From NCBI RefSeq assembly GCF_001653195.1, contig NZ_JXBB01000009.1:1-48687 (forward strand): 48,687 bases of DNA, read 5' to 3'. The notes beneath the pieces are model-generated. The model saw only the letters and a program-made list of their open reading frames with translations. It was not told the origin of the DNA and made no database searches. Shown here one piece after another: positions 8,330 through 16,337 of the stretch (its first letter is position 1; each line of letters begins with the position of its first letter). Origin of the DNA: Hydrogenibacillus schlegelii. GTDB taxonomy: Bacteria > Bacillota > Bacilli > Thermicanales > DSM-22653. Made by a program: the position numbers and the translations under genes.

Positions 8330-9420
8330 AGCGGCGCCCGGGCGCAGCCGATCGCTTCATCCGCCGCGCCGTAAAACACCGTCACCGTGCCGTCCTCGTC
8401 GAGGACGGCGCCCGTGGGAAAGACGACGCCGCCGAAAAAGCCCCGGCGCTCGTAGGGGGCCTCCGGTTCCAGAAGCGGCGCCGCCGTCCGGGCGAGGACT
8501 TCCCACGGCCGGTCCCGGTGCAAAAGCACCGCCCCCATGGCGTAGCGGTTGCGGCGATCGGCGCCATGGTAGAAGAGGAGCCAGCCTTTCTCCGTCTCGA
8601 TCGGCGGCGCGCCGGCGCCGACCCGCGCCTCGTCCCACGCTCCCGGCCGAACGCCAAAGACCGGCCGGTGCTCACCCCAGTGCCGGAGATCCGGCGAGAC
8701 GGCGGACCAGACGTCCGGCGTCCCGATGCCGGCCGGCACCGGCCGGTGCAGGAGGACGTAGCGGCCGCCCAAGCGGCGGGGGAAGAGGACGGCGTTTTTG
8801 TTCTCCGGCGGGAGCGCCGCGCCGAGCCGCTCGAACGTCCGCCCGTCCCGGGAGGCCGCCAGCATGACGACGATGCCCCGGGCCGACACCGCCGCATACG
8901 AGAGCACGAGCCGGCCCTCGACGGCGACGAGGCGGGGGTCTTCCATTCCCCACGCCTCCGCCGGGTCCGACGGCCAGAGGATCGGCCGCGGGTCGACTTC
9001 CACCTGCCCGTCCGGCCGGAGGACGGCCCGCCGCAAGAACGAAAACGACGTAAGGGCGACGATCCGCCGGCCGTCCCGCTCGACGACGACTCGAGGGTCG
9101 GAAAAGTCGTACCGATCGTCGTCGAGCCGGAACATTCGGACCTGCCGGGCGCTTCCTCCACCGCCCTCCGGCGTCGGAGCGCTTCCCTCGTAGACCGGGA
9201 CCCGAAGGAGCCCCGCCGAAGAACGCGGACGCTCGGCGCTGCGGAAGACGAGGAGGAAGCCCTCTTCCCACCGGACCGCCGCCGGATTGAAGACGCCGAT
9301 CACCTCATCCCCCGGGACGACCGGCGGCACGTCGTCCGGCCGAAGAAGCGGCGCCGGACCGCACCGTTCGAACACCGCCCCCATTCCCTTCCGATCGCCT
9401 CCTTCCGACCGTTCAACCAT
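8290..9420 (-). CDS. Glycoside hydrolase family 130 protein (beta-mannoside/mannooligosaccharide phosphorylase-like)
   Basis: Predicted five-bladed beta-propeller enzyme, about 376 residues, related to GH130 phosphorylases that release alpha-mannose 1-phosphate from beta-mannosides. Visible family features are FNPAAVRWEEGFLLVFR in the first blade, FSDPRVV, then WGMEDPRLV near residue 160 (the Asp is the family proton donor), then KNAVLFPRR and LLFYHGAD. The start is uncertain. ATG 9420 touches the stop of the phosphatase gene (TGA-ATG), while ATG 9384 lies 13 nt after AAGGAGG. The gene is in an operon with the HAD phosphatase, and its 3' end overlaps dppF by 40 nt. The exact substrate cannot be told from the sequence. 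Confidence 0.85.
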   Translation of the reverse strand: MVERSEGGDRKGMGAVFERCGPAPLLRPDDVPPVVPGDEVIGVFNPAAVRWEEGFLLVFRSAERPRSSAGLLRVPVYEGSAPTPEGGGGSARQVRMFRLDDDRYDFSDPRVVVERDGRRIVALTSFSFLRRAVLRPDGQVEVDPRPILWPSDPAEAWGMEDPRLVAVEGRLVLSYAAVSARGIVVMLAASRDGRTFERLGAALPPENKNAVLFPRRLGGRYVLLHRPVPAGIGTPDVWSAVSPDLRHWGEHRPVFGVRPGAWDEARVGAGAPPIETEKGWLLFYHGADRRNRYAMGAVLLHRDRPWEVLARTAAPLLEPEAPYERRGFFGGVVFPTGAVLDEDGTVTVFYGAADEAIGCARAPLQAVLEALWTSNK

Positions 9421-10269
9421 TCAGCCCCCAGCGGTTCCCCGGCCGGCGCCGTCCTTCAGACGGACCGCAAACACGTCTTCCAGCACCCGGGCGAGGCCGT
9501 CTTCGTCGTTCGGCGGGGCGATGACGTCGGCCGCCGCTTTGGCGAGGTCGCTGCCGTTCGCCATCGCGATGCCGAGCCCCGCTTCCCGGAGCATCTCGAC
9601 GTCGTTCCACTCATCGCCGACGGCGACGATTTCATCCGGCGAAATGCCAAACCGCCGGGCCAGAACGTGCATCGCCGTCGCTTTCGTCACGCCGGCCTTG
9701 AGCCCCTCGAGCCACGTCCACGTCGTCCGGATGAAGCGGACATGCGCTCCGAGAAGCGCGCTCAAGTAAGCGTGCACCGCTTCTTTATCCGGCTCCTCGG
9801 GGCGGACGAGGATGTTCGTCACCGGCGCCCGTCGGACCCGTTCGGGTTCGAGGGGATGCGGTTCCAGGTTCCGGTAATCGGCAAACGTCGTCCGCACCTC
9901 GTCGTCGAACCGGGAGACAAAATACGCATCCGGCGCTTCAAACAGGAGATTCCGGATCCGTCGCTCCCGACCGAGCACCGCCATCGCCAGATCCAGCGCC
10001 TCGGCGTCGATGGCTTCGACGTGCCAGAGCGGTCCCGTAAGACCGGAAAAAATCGCCGCGCCGTTTAAGGCGATGACCGGCCCCCGGAACGGAACGTCCT
10101 GAAACAACGTCCGGACGGAGTAAATCGCCCGCCCGGTGGCGATGACGACCCGGACGCCGGATGCCTCCAGCCGGGTGAGGATCGAACGCGTCCGGGGCGT
10201 GATCGTCTTTTCCGTCGTGAGGGCGGTGCCGTCGAGGTCGACGAGCACCATGCGAAAATCCCTCGCCAC
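9421..10269 (-). CDS. HAD-superfamily phosphatase, Cof type
   Basis: A cytosolic Mg-dependent phosphatase of the Cof/YidA subfamily, 282 residues, acting on sugar phosphates or related metabolites. The GTG at 10269 was chosen because GGGAGG precedes it by 6 nt; upstream extensions would run into the divergent small membrane protein gene. Motif I is DLDGT near residue 11 (nucleophile Asp11), followed by VVIATGR (motif II), the Lys of motif III in the VTKATAMHVL region, and GDEWNDVEML (motif IV). Its stop abuts the start of the GH130 gene, so the two are probably co-translated. The pairing suggests turnover of a sugar phosphate made by the phosphorylase (inference). Confidence 0.88.
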   Translation of the reverse strand: MARDFRMVLVDLDGTALTTEKTITPRTRSILTRLEASGVRVVIATGRAIYSVRTLFQDVPFRGPVIALNGAAIFSGLTGPLWHVEAIDAEALDLAMAVLGRERRIRNLLFEAPDAYFVSRFDDEVRTTFADYRNLEPHPLEPERVRRAPVTNILVRPEEPDKEAVHAYLSALLGAHVRFIRTTWTWLEGLKAGVTKATAMHVLARRFGISPDEIVAVGDEWNDVEMLREAGLGIAMANGSDLAKAAADVIAPPNDEDGLARVLEDVFAVRLKDGAGRGTAGG

Positions 10270-10397
10270 GTTCACCCTCCCTACCGGCGCCGGTCTCGCC
10301 CGCCGGTCCGGCCGCTCGGACATCGTCCGGCTTCGGCGTTTCCGGCGGAGAGACCGGAGTTTTCGCATTGACAGGAGTTTTACCGCCGGCACCGGAA

Positions 10398-10406
10398 TGA
10401 TACAAT
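10398..10406 (+). promoter_or_regulatory. Possible extended -10 promoter for the YneF-like gene
   Basis: TGATACAAT has the TG-n-TANNAT form of an extended -10 element, 39 nt before the start of the small membrane protein. A TTGACA at 10368-10373 is 27 nt upstream, too far for a normal -35, so the extended element would have to act with a weak -35. Confidence 0.35.
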
Positions 10407-10444
10407 GAAAGCATCGCTGATGCGAAGAGGGGGCCTGACGGGGG

Positions 10445-10660
10445 ATGTTCTGGATCTTCCTTGTCATTATAGCATCGGTCGCGGCGGGGATCATCGGGTT
10501 TTATCTGGGCGTCTACTTTATGAAGCGGCAGCTTCTTCTCGCCCACCACCATCAGGACCGGGACGTCCGTCGCTACGCCCGCGGCAAAAGCTCCCCCTGG
10601 CCTCCGACGGAACTCAGGCGGGCTCGGGAAGCGATCCGCCGCCGGCACCGGCCGTCGTAA
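10445..10660 (+). CDS. Small membrane protein, YneF (UPF0154)-like
   Basis: A 71-residue protein with one N-terminal membrane segment (FWIFLVIIASVAAGIIGFYLGVYF) and a basic cytoplasmic tail. The layout resembles B. subtilis YneF: the same length, a GF.LG.Y.M junction after the helix and a tail of the PxxxEL-type around PWPPTELRRAREAI. Sequence identity is weak, so the assignment is tentative. ATG 10445 follows a G-rich stretch (GGGGG). The gene stands alone between divergent genes. Function is unknown. Confidence 0.65.
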   Translation: MFWIFLVIIASVAAGIIGFYLGVYFMKRQLLLAHHHQDRDVRRYARGKSSPWPPTELRRAREAIRRRHRPS

Positions 10661-10811
10661 GACGGCCCGCCGGCCGCTTTCCGTCGCGCTTATCCCGGGA
10701 ATTTCCTCGATCCGGGCGTCCGGCCGGGGCTCGGACGGTCCCGGGGCGTGTCGAACGCCCTTGTCCCGAGCGGGCCTGCGAGCGGAGCGGATTAAAAGAC
10801 CGCGTCAACGG
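10661..10811. other. Convergent intergenic spacer with a weak hairpin
   Basis: This 151-nt stretch lies between the 3' ends of the YneF-like and holin-like genes. GGGCGT at 10744-10749 pairs with ACGCCC at 10755-10760, followed by TTGT, which is at best a weak terminator. Nothing else is evident. Confidence 0.3.
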
Positions 10812-11138
10812 TCACCCCGAAGGCCGCGGCGGACTTTCCGGTCCGGTCGATCCGCCCGGCGGGTCGCTATTGCCTGAGGACCGGAGCAGATACTCGTATT
10901 TTTTCACCCCCGGCACTTCGTAGAGGCCGCTGGCCACGAGGCCCAGAACGATCCCCTGCAGAAGGACATTGACCCCATTATCCGCCCGGATGTCCGGATA
11001 CTGAAGCGCCAGCGAAAGCAAGATGCCGTAGCCGATCGCATAAAGCGGGGCATAGGCCCGCGGAAGATAGCGCTTGGTCAGGGTGACCAGGGCCATGATC
11101 ACCGGCACCCATTCGAGGGCCACCTGGTTGACCGTCAT
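10812..11138 (-). CDS. Small hypothetical membrane protein, holin-like
   Basis: A 108-residue protein. ATG 11138 has AAGGAGG seven nt upstream. Two or three membrane segments are visible (VPVIMALVTLTKRYLP, PLYAIGYGILLSLAL, LLQGIVLGLVASGLYE), followed by a hydrophilic Gly/Pro/Ser-rich tail. The segment pattern with a conserved SGLYE-type turn resembles phage holins of the Hol44 kind, but no other phage gene is nearby. It could equally be a cellular membrane protein of unknown function. Confidence 0.6.
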   Translation of the reverse strand: MTVNQVALEWVPVIMALVTLTKRYLPRAYAPLYAIGYGILLSLALQYPDIRADNGVNVLLQGIVLGLVASGLYEVPGVKKYEYLLRSSGNSDPPGGSTGPESPPRPSG

Positions 11139-11238
11139 CGCCGCCCCTCCTTCCTTCGCCGGCCGGCGCCGGAACCCTTCACCGAGGCCGGCTTTTACCG
11201 GCATTCATTTCATCTATATGCGAAAGGACGGAACGGCG

Positions 11239-12348
11239 ATGAAGGAAGACCGCCCCTGCCGGCCCCTGGCGGTGGTCGGCGCCGGGGCGGCGGGGCTTTC
11301 CGCCGCCCTCTGGGCCGCCCGCCTCGGCTGGATGCCGGCCGTGTTTGAAGCCGCCGATCGGCCGGGCGGCCAGCTTCAGGCGGTCCATCAACCGGTCATC
11401 GACTACCTGGGGCTTCCGGTCCGCGACGGGCCGGAACTCATCCGCCATTTCCTGGCCCATCTGCGGCAGGCCGGCGTCTCGATCGCCCTCGGCGTCCCGA
11501 TCGCCGGCATCCTCCCCCGGACGGAACCCCGACCGCACTTTCTCCTCGTGCCGGGAAGAAAAACCGGCCCCCCCGATGCCGGAGCCCCGGCGTCGACCGA
11601 CCGGAAAAACGGAGGCGCCTCCGTGCTCTGCGCCCGGGCCGTCATCCTCGCCACCGGCACCCGCCCCCGGCGTCTCGGCGTCCCCGGAGAAGCGCTCATC
11701 GCCGAAAGCGCCTGGAGTTCCACCAGTCGGAACGCCGAGCGCTTTCGCGGCCGGGCCGTGGTCATCGTCGGCGGAGGCGACCGGGCGGTCGAGGGGGCGC
11801 TGAACGTCGCGCCCCACGCCGCGGTTGTCACGCTCCTCGTCCGGGGGGCCGCGCTCAAGGCGCGCAGCGCCCTGCGGCAAAAACTCCCGTCCCACCGAAA
11901 CATCCGCATCTTCTACCGGACCGTCATCCGGCGGATCGAAGCCTCAGGCGGCTCCGGCCCGCGCTATCGCCTCCTGCTCGCCGCTTCGGACGCCCCCCCC
12001 TCCGAAGCGGGCGCCGGGAGGACGGTGGAAAGCCTTCCGCCGGTCCTGATCGCCGACGACGTCCTCCTTCGCATCGGCATGGAGCCCGTCCTCCCGCCGA
12101 TCTGGACGGAGGCCTCCGAGCCCGGCCGAGCGCAGGCCGAGGACGTTTTTTGGGCGGCCGACGAAGCGATGCCGGAGAAGACCGTGCCGGAAGGCATCTG
12201 GATCGCCGGCGACGCGGCGCTTCCGGCCAGCGAGCGGAGCGTCGCCGCCGCCGTCGGCAGCGGCATGCAAGCGGCGAAGCGGGCCGTCCTCTGGCTGGAA
12301 GCGCAGGAGATTCTCTCCGAAGCGGACGCCCCCGAGGCCGGCGGTTGA
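11239..12348 (+). CDS. Thioredoxin-reductase-like FAD/NAD(P) oxidoreductase without the redox CxxC
   Basis: A 369-residue two-dinucleotide-domain flavoprotein. GAGAAGLSAALWAARLG near residue 15 binds FAD, RPGGQLQAV follows, VVIVGGGDRAVEGAL near 175 binds NAD(P)H, and the C-terminal GIWIAGDAA closes the FAD site. The position of the CATC dithiol of thioredoxin reductases reads ESAWSSTSRNAERF, so there is no redox disulfide. This matches YumC-type ferredoxin/flavodoxin-NADP reductases. A loop near residues 110-130 (GRKTGPPDAGAPASTDRKNG) is a low-complexity insertion. The ATG at 11239 was chosen from homology and AAAGGA 10 nt upstream; ATG 11218 is an alternative. The physiological partner is unknown. 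Confidence 0.8.
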   Translation: MKEDRPCRPLAVVGAGAAGLSAALWAARLGWMPAVFEAADRPGGQLQAVHQPVIDYLGLPVRDGPELIRHFLAHLRQAGVSIALGVPIAGILPRTEPRPHFLLVPGRKTGPPDAGAPASTDRKNGGASVLCARAVILATGTRPRRLGVPGEALIAESAWSSTSRNAERFRGRAVVIVGGGDRAVEGALNVAPHAAVVTLLVRGAALKARSALRQKLPSHRNIRIFYRTVIRRIEASGGSGPRYRLLLAASDAPPSEAGAGRTVESLPPVLIADDVLLRIGMEPVLPPIWTEASEPGRAQAEDVFWAADEAMPEKTVPEGIWIAGDAALPASERSVAAAVGSGMQAAKRAVLWLEAQEILSEADAPEAGG

Positions 12349-12384
12349 CGCGAACCGAAGGAGAACCAAAGGAGTCGAAACGCG

Positions 12385-12870
12385 ATGCACGAAGTCTTTC
12401 GCGATCGATTGGGCCGGACGGTCCGCCTGACCTTCGATCCGGCCGATTTTCTCCCGGCCGGCCACGTTCTCGTCGTGCCGTTTTACCGGGGCCGGATCGT
12501 CTTTACCCGCCACCGGGAGCGGGGGATCGAACTTCCCGGCGGCAAGGTGGAGCCCGGCGAGACGCCGCTTCAGGCCGCCGTCCGGGAAGCGTACGAAGAA
12601 ACCGGGGCCCGCCTCCGATCGATCGCCCTCATTGGCCAGTACGTCGTCGACGATCCGGACGGCGGCCGCCTCGTCAAGTCGATCTACCGGGCCGACGTCG
12701 AAGCCCTGGAACCTCGGCCATTTACGACCGACACCGAAGGGCCGGTGCTCTTCGACGTCCTTCCGGTCGAAGTGCGGGACGATCCCCGGTTTTCCCCCTA
12801 CATGCAGGACGACGTCTATCCCCGCCTGCTGGAAGTCCTCGGGCTCCTCGGCGAACGGCGGCAGGCGTAG
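12385..12870 (+). CDS. ytkD: Nudix hydrolase, YtkD-like (nucleoside triphosphate pyrophosphohydrolase)
   Basis: A 161-residue Nudix enzyme. The Nudix box runs from GGKVEPGET to [11 protein letters not shown], about residues 52-75, with the metal-binding REAYEE present. Outside the box it follows B. subtilis YtkD: an N-terminal 'F.D..G.TV.LTFD', [21 protein letters not shown], and a C-terminal [15 protein letters not shown]. YtkD-type enzymes clean oxidised nucleotides such as 8-oxo-dGTP; the substrate here is inferred. It lies 36 nt behind the flavoprotein gene on the same strand. Confidence 0.88.
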   Translation: MHEVFRDRLGRTVRLTFDPADFLPAGHVLVVPFYRGRIVFTRHRERGIELPGGKVEPGETPLQAAVREAYEETGARLRSIALIGQYVVDDPDGGRLVKSIYRADVEALEPRPFTTDTEGPVLFDVLPVEVRDDPRFSPYMQDDVYPRLLEVLGLLGERRQA

Positions 12871-12979
12871 AGGTCCCGGCCGAGCCCTCGAACCCGGAGG
12901 CGCCTGGCCGCCGGTCCGGTCGACGCGGCTTGAGCGGGACGTCGGCCGAACGGATCGTGCCTGCGTTCTCTCGCGTCGC

Positions 12980-13011
12980 GCTTTGAGCTTAAAGAGCTTT
13001 GCGCTTAAAGA
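12980..13011 (+). repeat. 16-bp tandem repeat upstream of the beta-glucosidase
   Basis: Two adjacent copies, GCTTTGAGCTTAAAGA (12980-12995) and GCTTTGCGCTTAAAGA (12996-13011), differ at one base. Each carries a CTTT...AAAG dyad. They end about 20 nt before the beta-glucosidase start, so they may be operator half-sites or a simple duplication. Confidence 0.6.
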
Positions 13012-13031
13012 TTATGGAAAGGGCGATGGCG

Positions 13032-14417
13032 ATGGCCGCCTTTCCGAGAGATTTTCTCTGGGGTGTGGCGACGTCGGCCTATCAAATCGAAGGAGCGGCG
13101 GCCGAAGACGGCCGGGGGCCGTCCATCTGGGACGCATTCGTCCGCCGACCCGGCGCCGTCGCCGGCGGCGACACCGGCGACGTCGCCTGCGACCACTATC
13201 ACCGGTGGGAAGAAGACGTCCGCTGGATGGAGATCCTCGGCGTGAACGCCTATCGATTTTCCGTCGCCTGGCCGCGCCTTTTTCCCGAGGGACGCGGCCC
13301 CCTCAACGAGCGGGGCCTCGCCTTCTACGCCCGGCTGATCGAACGCCTCCTTCAGGCCGGGATCACCCCGGTCGTCACCCTTTATCACTGGGACCTCCCC
13401 CTCGCCCTGCAGGAGGCGGGGGGATGGGCGAATCGCGACACCGCCCACCGGTTCGCCGAATACGCAGCGGCCGTCGTCCGGCGCCTCGGCGACGCCGTTC
13501 GCTGGTGGATCACCTTAAACGAACCGTGGGTCGTCACCGTGATGGGCCACCTCACCGGCGAACACGCGCCGGGCCTGAAGGATGTTCGGCTTGCCTTTCG
13601 GGTCGCCCATCACCTGAACCTCGCCCATTTCGAAGCCGACCAGGCCATCCGGGCCGAAACCCGAAACGCCCGGGTGGGCCTGACCAACCTGATGACCAAA
13701 GTCACCCCGAGCCAAAACGCCGACCTCGACGTCGCCCTCGCGACCGCCTTCGAGCGGCTGCAAAACGGCTGGTTTCTCGATCCGTTTTATTTCGGCCGCT
13801 ACCCGGAGGAGCCGGTGACGCTCCTTTCCCTCCTTCCCGCCGCCCTTTGGCCCCCCGAGGCCGGCGATCCGAAGGCGGCGCTGGAGGCGATGCAGGCCGA
13901 AGCGACCCGGTGGGTGCGGCCCCCGGACTTCATTGGCGTCAACTACTACTTCCCGACCCGGATCGCCTTTCGGGCGGGCGGCCCGCGGGGCGGCCTCGAC
14001 TTCCTCGACTTCGTCGAACCGCCGGGCGTCGAGCGGACGGCGATGGGCTGGGAAGTGGCTCCGGACGGCCTGATCGCGGTCCTCCGGGACCTCAAGGAGC
14101 GCTACCGGCCAGAAAGGATCGTCATCACCGAAAACGGCGCCGCCTACGACGATGCGCCCCAGCCCGATGGCCGCATCGACGATCCCGCCCGCATCCGCTA
14201 CCTCGAAGCCCACGTCGACGCCGTCCGGCAGGCCATCGAGGGCGGCGTCCCGGTGTCCGGCTACTTTTACTGGTCGCTCCTCGACAACTTCGAATGGGCC
14301 CACGGCTACACGAAGCGCTTCGGCCTCCTCTACGTCGACTACGGCACCCAGCGGCGGACGCCGAAGGCGAGCTTCTACGCGTACCGGGACCTGATCGCCG
14401 CCCGCCGCGGCCCATAA
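13032..14417 (+). CDS. bglA: Beta-glucosidase, glycoside hydrolase family 1
   Basis: A cytosolic retaining beta-glycosidase with a (beta/alpha)8 barrel, 461 residues, usual for BglA. Start ATG 13032 was chosen because GGAAAGG lies 9 nt upstream and because the protein then begins MAAFPRDFLWGVATSAYQIEG, the typical GH1 N-terminus; ATG 13014 and 13026 are alternatives. The acid/base is Glu164 in TLNEPW and the nucleophile Glu367 in ITENG. FYWSLLDNFEWAHGY lies near the C-terminus. There is no signal peptide, so it would act on imported beta-glucosides. No sugar transporter is adjacent. Confidence 0.93.
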   Translation: MAAFPRDFLWGVATSAYQIEGAAAEDGRGPSIWDAFVRRPGAVAGGDTGDVACDHYHRWEEDVRWMEILGVNAYRFSVAWPRLFPEGRGPLNERGLAFYARLIERLLQAGITPVVTLYHWDLPLALQEAGGWANRDTAHRFAEYAAAVVRRLGDAVRWWITLNEPWVVTVMGHLTGEHAPGLKDVRLAFRVAHHLNLAHFEADQAIRAETRNARVGLTNLMTKVTPSQNADLDVALATAFERLQNGWFLDPFYFGRYPEEPVTLLSLLPAALWPPEAGDPKAALEAMQAEATRWVRPPDFIGVNYYFPTRIAFRAGGPRGGLDFLDFVEPPGVERTAMGWEVAPDGLIAVLRDLKERYRPERIVITENGAAYDDAPQPDGRIDDPARIRYLEAHVDAVRQAIEGGVPVSGYFYWSLLDNFEWAHGYTKRFGLLYVDYGTQRRTPKASFYAYRDLIAARRGP

Positions 14418-14446
14418 ACCGTGCCCGGCTCCGGCCGGGCCGGTTT
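14416..14446 (+). terminator. Hairpin at the stop codon of the beta-glucosidase gene
   Basis: AAACCGTGCCCGGC (14416-14429) pairs with GCCGGGCCGGTTT (14434-14446) across a TCCG loop. The stem is strong and overlaps the stop codon, but the T run is short (TTT). Confidence 0.5.
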
Positions 14447-14496
14447 CGTGCCGCCGGAAGGCCGCCGACCATCGACGCAAGCGCCGCAGCGGCGGC

Positions 14497-14519
14497 AAAA
14501 AGCACCGCGCCAGCGGTGC
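14497..14519 (-). terminator. Intrinsic terminator downstream of murJ
   Basis: On the - strand GCACCGC-TGGC-GCGGTGC is followed by TTTTT. It lies about 130 nt after the murJ stop and is correctly oriented for it. Confidence 0.6.
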
Positions 14520-14649
14520 AAACGTCGACGGCCGAAAGCCGCTGCGGCCGCCGGAAGACCGGCGGCCATCGGCGAGAGGCGCCGCGCCCCCGACGTTAGA
14601 CGCCCGAAAAAAGTTCGAAGCAAATCGCGCCGTGAGCGCCGGAGGCCGG

Positions 14650-16203
14650 CTACGAGCGCCGGAGCGCGGCCACCCGCCGGCGAAAGGCGCCGCGCGCCCG
14701 AGCGAGCGCCTCCAGCCAGAGCGGTTCCCGGAAGAGGGACAGGAGCCCGGCGTACAAAAGCCCCCCGCCGGCGATGACGGCCGTGAGGACGAGCGCCCGC
14801 CAGACGGCCGAGCCTTCGCCGAGGAGCGGGCTCCCGGCGATCGGCCAGAGCGCCGCTCCCATCCCGGCGGAGGCCAGGGCCGAGCGAGCGAGGGACTTCC
14901 GCACGGCCGGCAGACCGACGCCGCCGATCCGCCGCCGAAGCGAGACATACTGCATGAGGCTGGCGACCGTGAGCGCGATCGACGTCGCCAGGGCGAGGCC
15001 GAGGTGCTGCATCGGCCCGACGAGGAGGAGATTCAAGGCGATGTTGAGGACGATGGCGATGACGCCGTTTAGCATCGGCGTCCGGGTGTCCTGCAGCGCG
15101 TAAAACGCCTTCGTCCAGAGCTCCCGCGTCCCAAGGCCGATGAGGCCGAGGCTGAAAAAGAAAAAGGCGCCGGCCGTAAGCTCCGTCGCCCGGGCGTCAA
15201 AAGCGCCGCGCTCGAAGAGGACGGCGATGATCGGCCGGGCGAGGAGGAGGCTTCCGACGGTGATCGGAACGAGGATGAGCATGAGGGCGGCAAAGGACCG
15301 GGCGACGCTTTCCCGGAGCGCCCCAAGGTCGCCGTCGGCCGCCTGACGGGAAAAGCGCGGATAAAGCACCGAAAGGACCGAGAGGACGACGATGCCGTAG
15401 GCGAGCTGGACGACCTTGTTGCTGTAGTTCAAAGCCGAGATGCTGCCCTCGCTCAGGCCGGAGGCGAGCATCCGGTCGACGACGATGTTGAGCTGCGCCG
15501 CCACCGTCCCGATCATCACCGGGCCGATAAGGCCGACGACCTGTCGGATCCCCGGCTCCTTGAGATCGAAGACGACGCGGTAGCGGTACCCTTCCCGGAC
15601 CATCGACGGCAGGAGAAAGACGACCTGCACCGCCACCGCCAGAAGCGTCACCCACGTAAACCCGGCGATGCCGAGGGACCGGCCGAAGATGAGGAGGTAG
15701 CCGACGACGACGACGTTAAACGGGATGCCGACCGCCGCCGGGGCAAGAAAGCGGCCCCGGCTCTGAAGGTACGCGGTGAAGATCGCATTGAGCGTCAAAA
15801 AAACGATCATCCAAAGCAAAATGCGGCTCAGATCGGCGGTGAGCGCCGCCGCCTCCGGCCCGAAACCGGGAGCGAACAGCCGGACAAGCCCCGGCGCAAA
15901 GACGAAGGCGACGGCGCTCGTCACGAGCGAAACGAGCCCGATGACCGTCGTCGCATTATGCATAAACCGCTCCCGCTCGGCGCCTTCCAGCCGCTGGTAG
16001 ACCGGGATGAACGTCGTCCCGATCGCCGCCGCCATCGCCGCAAACAGGACGCCCGGGATCGAGTAGGCGATAAAATACGCGTCCGACTCGACGCTCGCCC
16101 CGAAATAAGCGGCGATGGCCGTCTCCCGGACAAAGCCGAGGAGGCGGCTTAAGAGCGTGATGGCCATGATGGCCGCCGTCGTAAAGACCACACCGCGCTG
16201 CAT
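14650..16203 (-). CDS. murJ: Lipid II flippase MurJ (MviN family)
   Basis: A polytopic membrane protein of the MOP superfamily that moves lipid II across the cytoplasmic membrane for peptidoglycan synthesis; 517 residues and about 14 membrane segments. ATG 16203 follows AAAGGAG by 6 nt, whereas an earlier ATG would add 36 non-homologous residues. Family hallmarks: LLSRLLGFVRETAIAAYFGAS near residues 18-38, AYFIAYSIPG, LLARPIIAVLFERGAFD in the middle and TRELWTKAFYALQDTRTP. It is followed by a terminator on its own strand. A chromosomal partner operon is not visible. Confidence 0.93.
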   Translation of the reverse strand: MQRGVVFTTAAIMAITLLSRLLGFVRETAIAAYFGASVESDAYFIAYSIPGVLFAAMAAAIGTTFIPVYQRLEGAERERFMHNATTVIGLVSLVTSAVAFVFAPGLVRLFAPGFGPEAAALTADLSRILLWMIVFLTLNAIFTAYLQSRGRFLAPAAVGIPFNVVVVGYLLIFGRSLGIAGFTWVTLLAVAVQVVFLLPSMVREGYRYRVVFDLKEPGIRQVVGLIGPVMIGTVAAQLNIVVDRMLASGLSEGSISALNYSNKVVQLAYGIVVLSVLSVLYPRFSRQAADGDLGALRESVARSFAALMLILVPITVGSLLLARPIIAVLFERGAFDARATELTAGAFFFFSLGLIGLGTRELWTKAFYALQDTRTPMLNGVIAIVLNIALNLLLVGPMQHLGLALATSIALTVASLMQYVSLRRRIGGVGLPAVRKSLARSALASAGMGAALWPIAGSPLLGEGSAVWRALVLTAVIAGGGLLYAGLLSLFREPLWLEALARARGAFRRRVAALRRS

Positions 16204-16337
16204 AACCGGCTCCTTTCTTCCGCCCGGCGATGCGCTTCCTCCGGACGGCGCCTCGGAGAAGCCTCTGTGACTCTTTTCCCCCGCCGGTGCGGCTTCTCCT
16301 TGAAGCCCCACCCGGACGCGCGTTTCGGCCTCTCAGA

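Noticed and set aside
8518-10068. 516-codon open frame on the + strand
   Set aside because: Antisense to the GH130 and HAD genes; low-complexity composition.
10368-10373. TTGACA as a -35 box for the YneF-like gene
   Set aside because: It is 27 nt from the TACAAT, far outside the 16-18 nt window.
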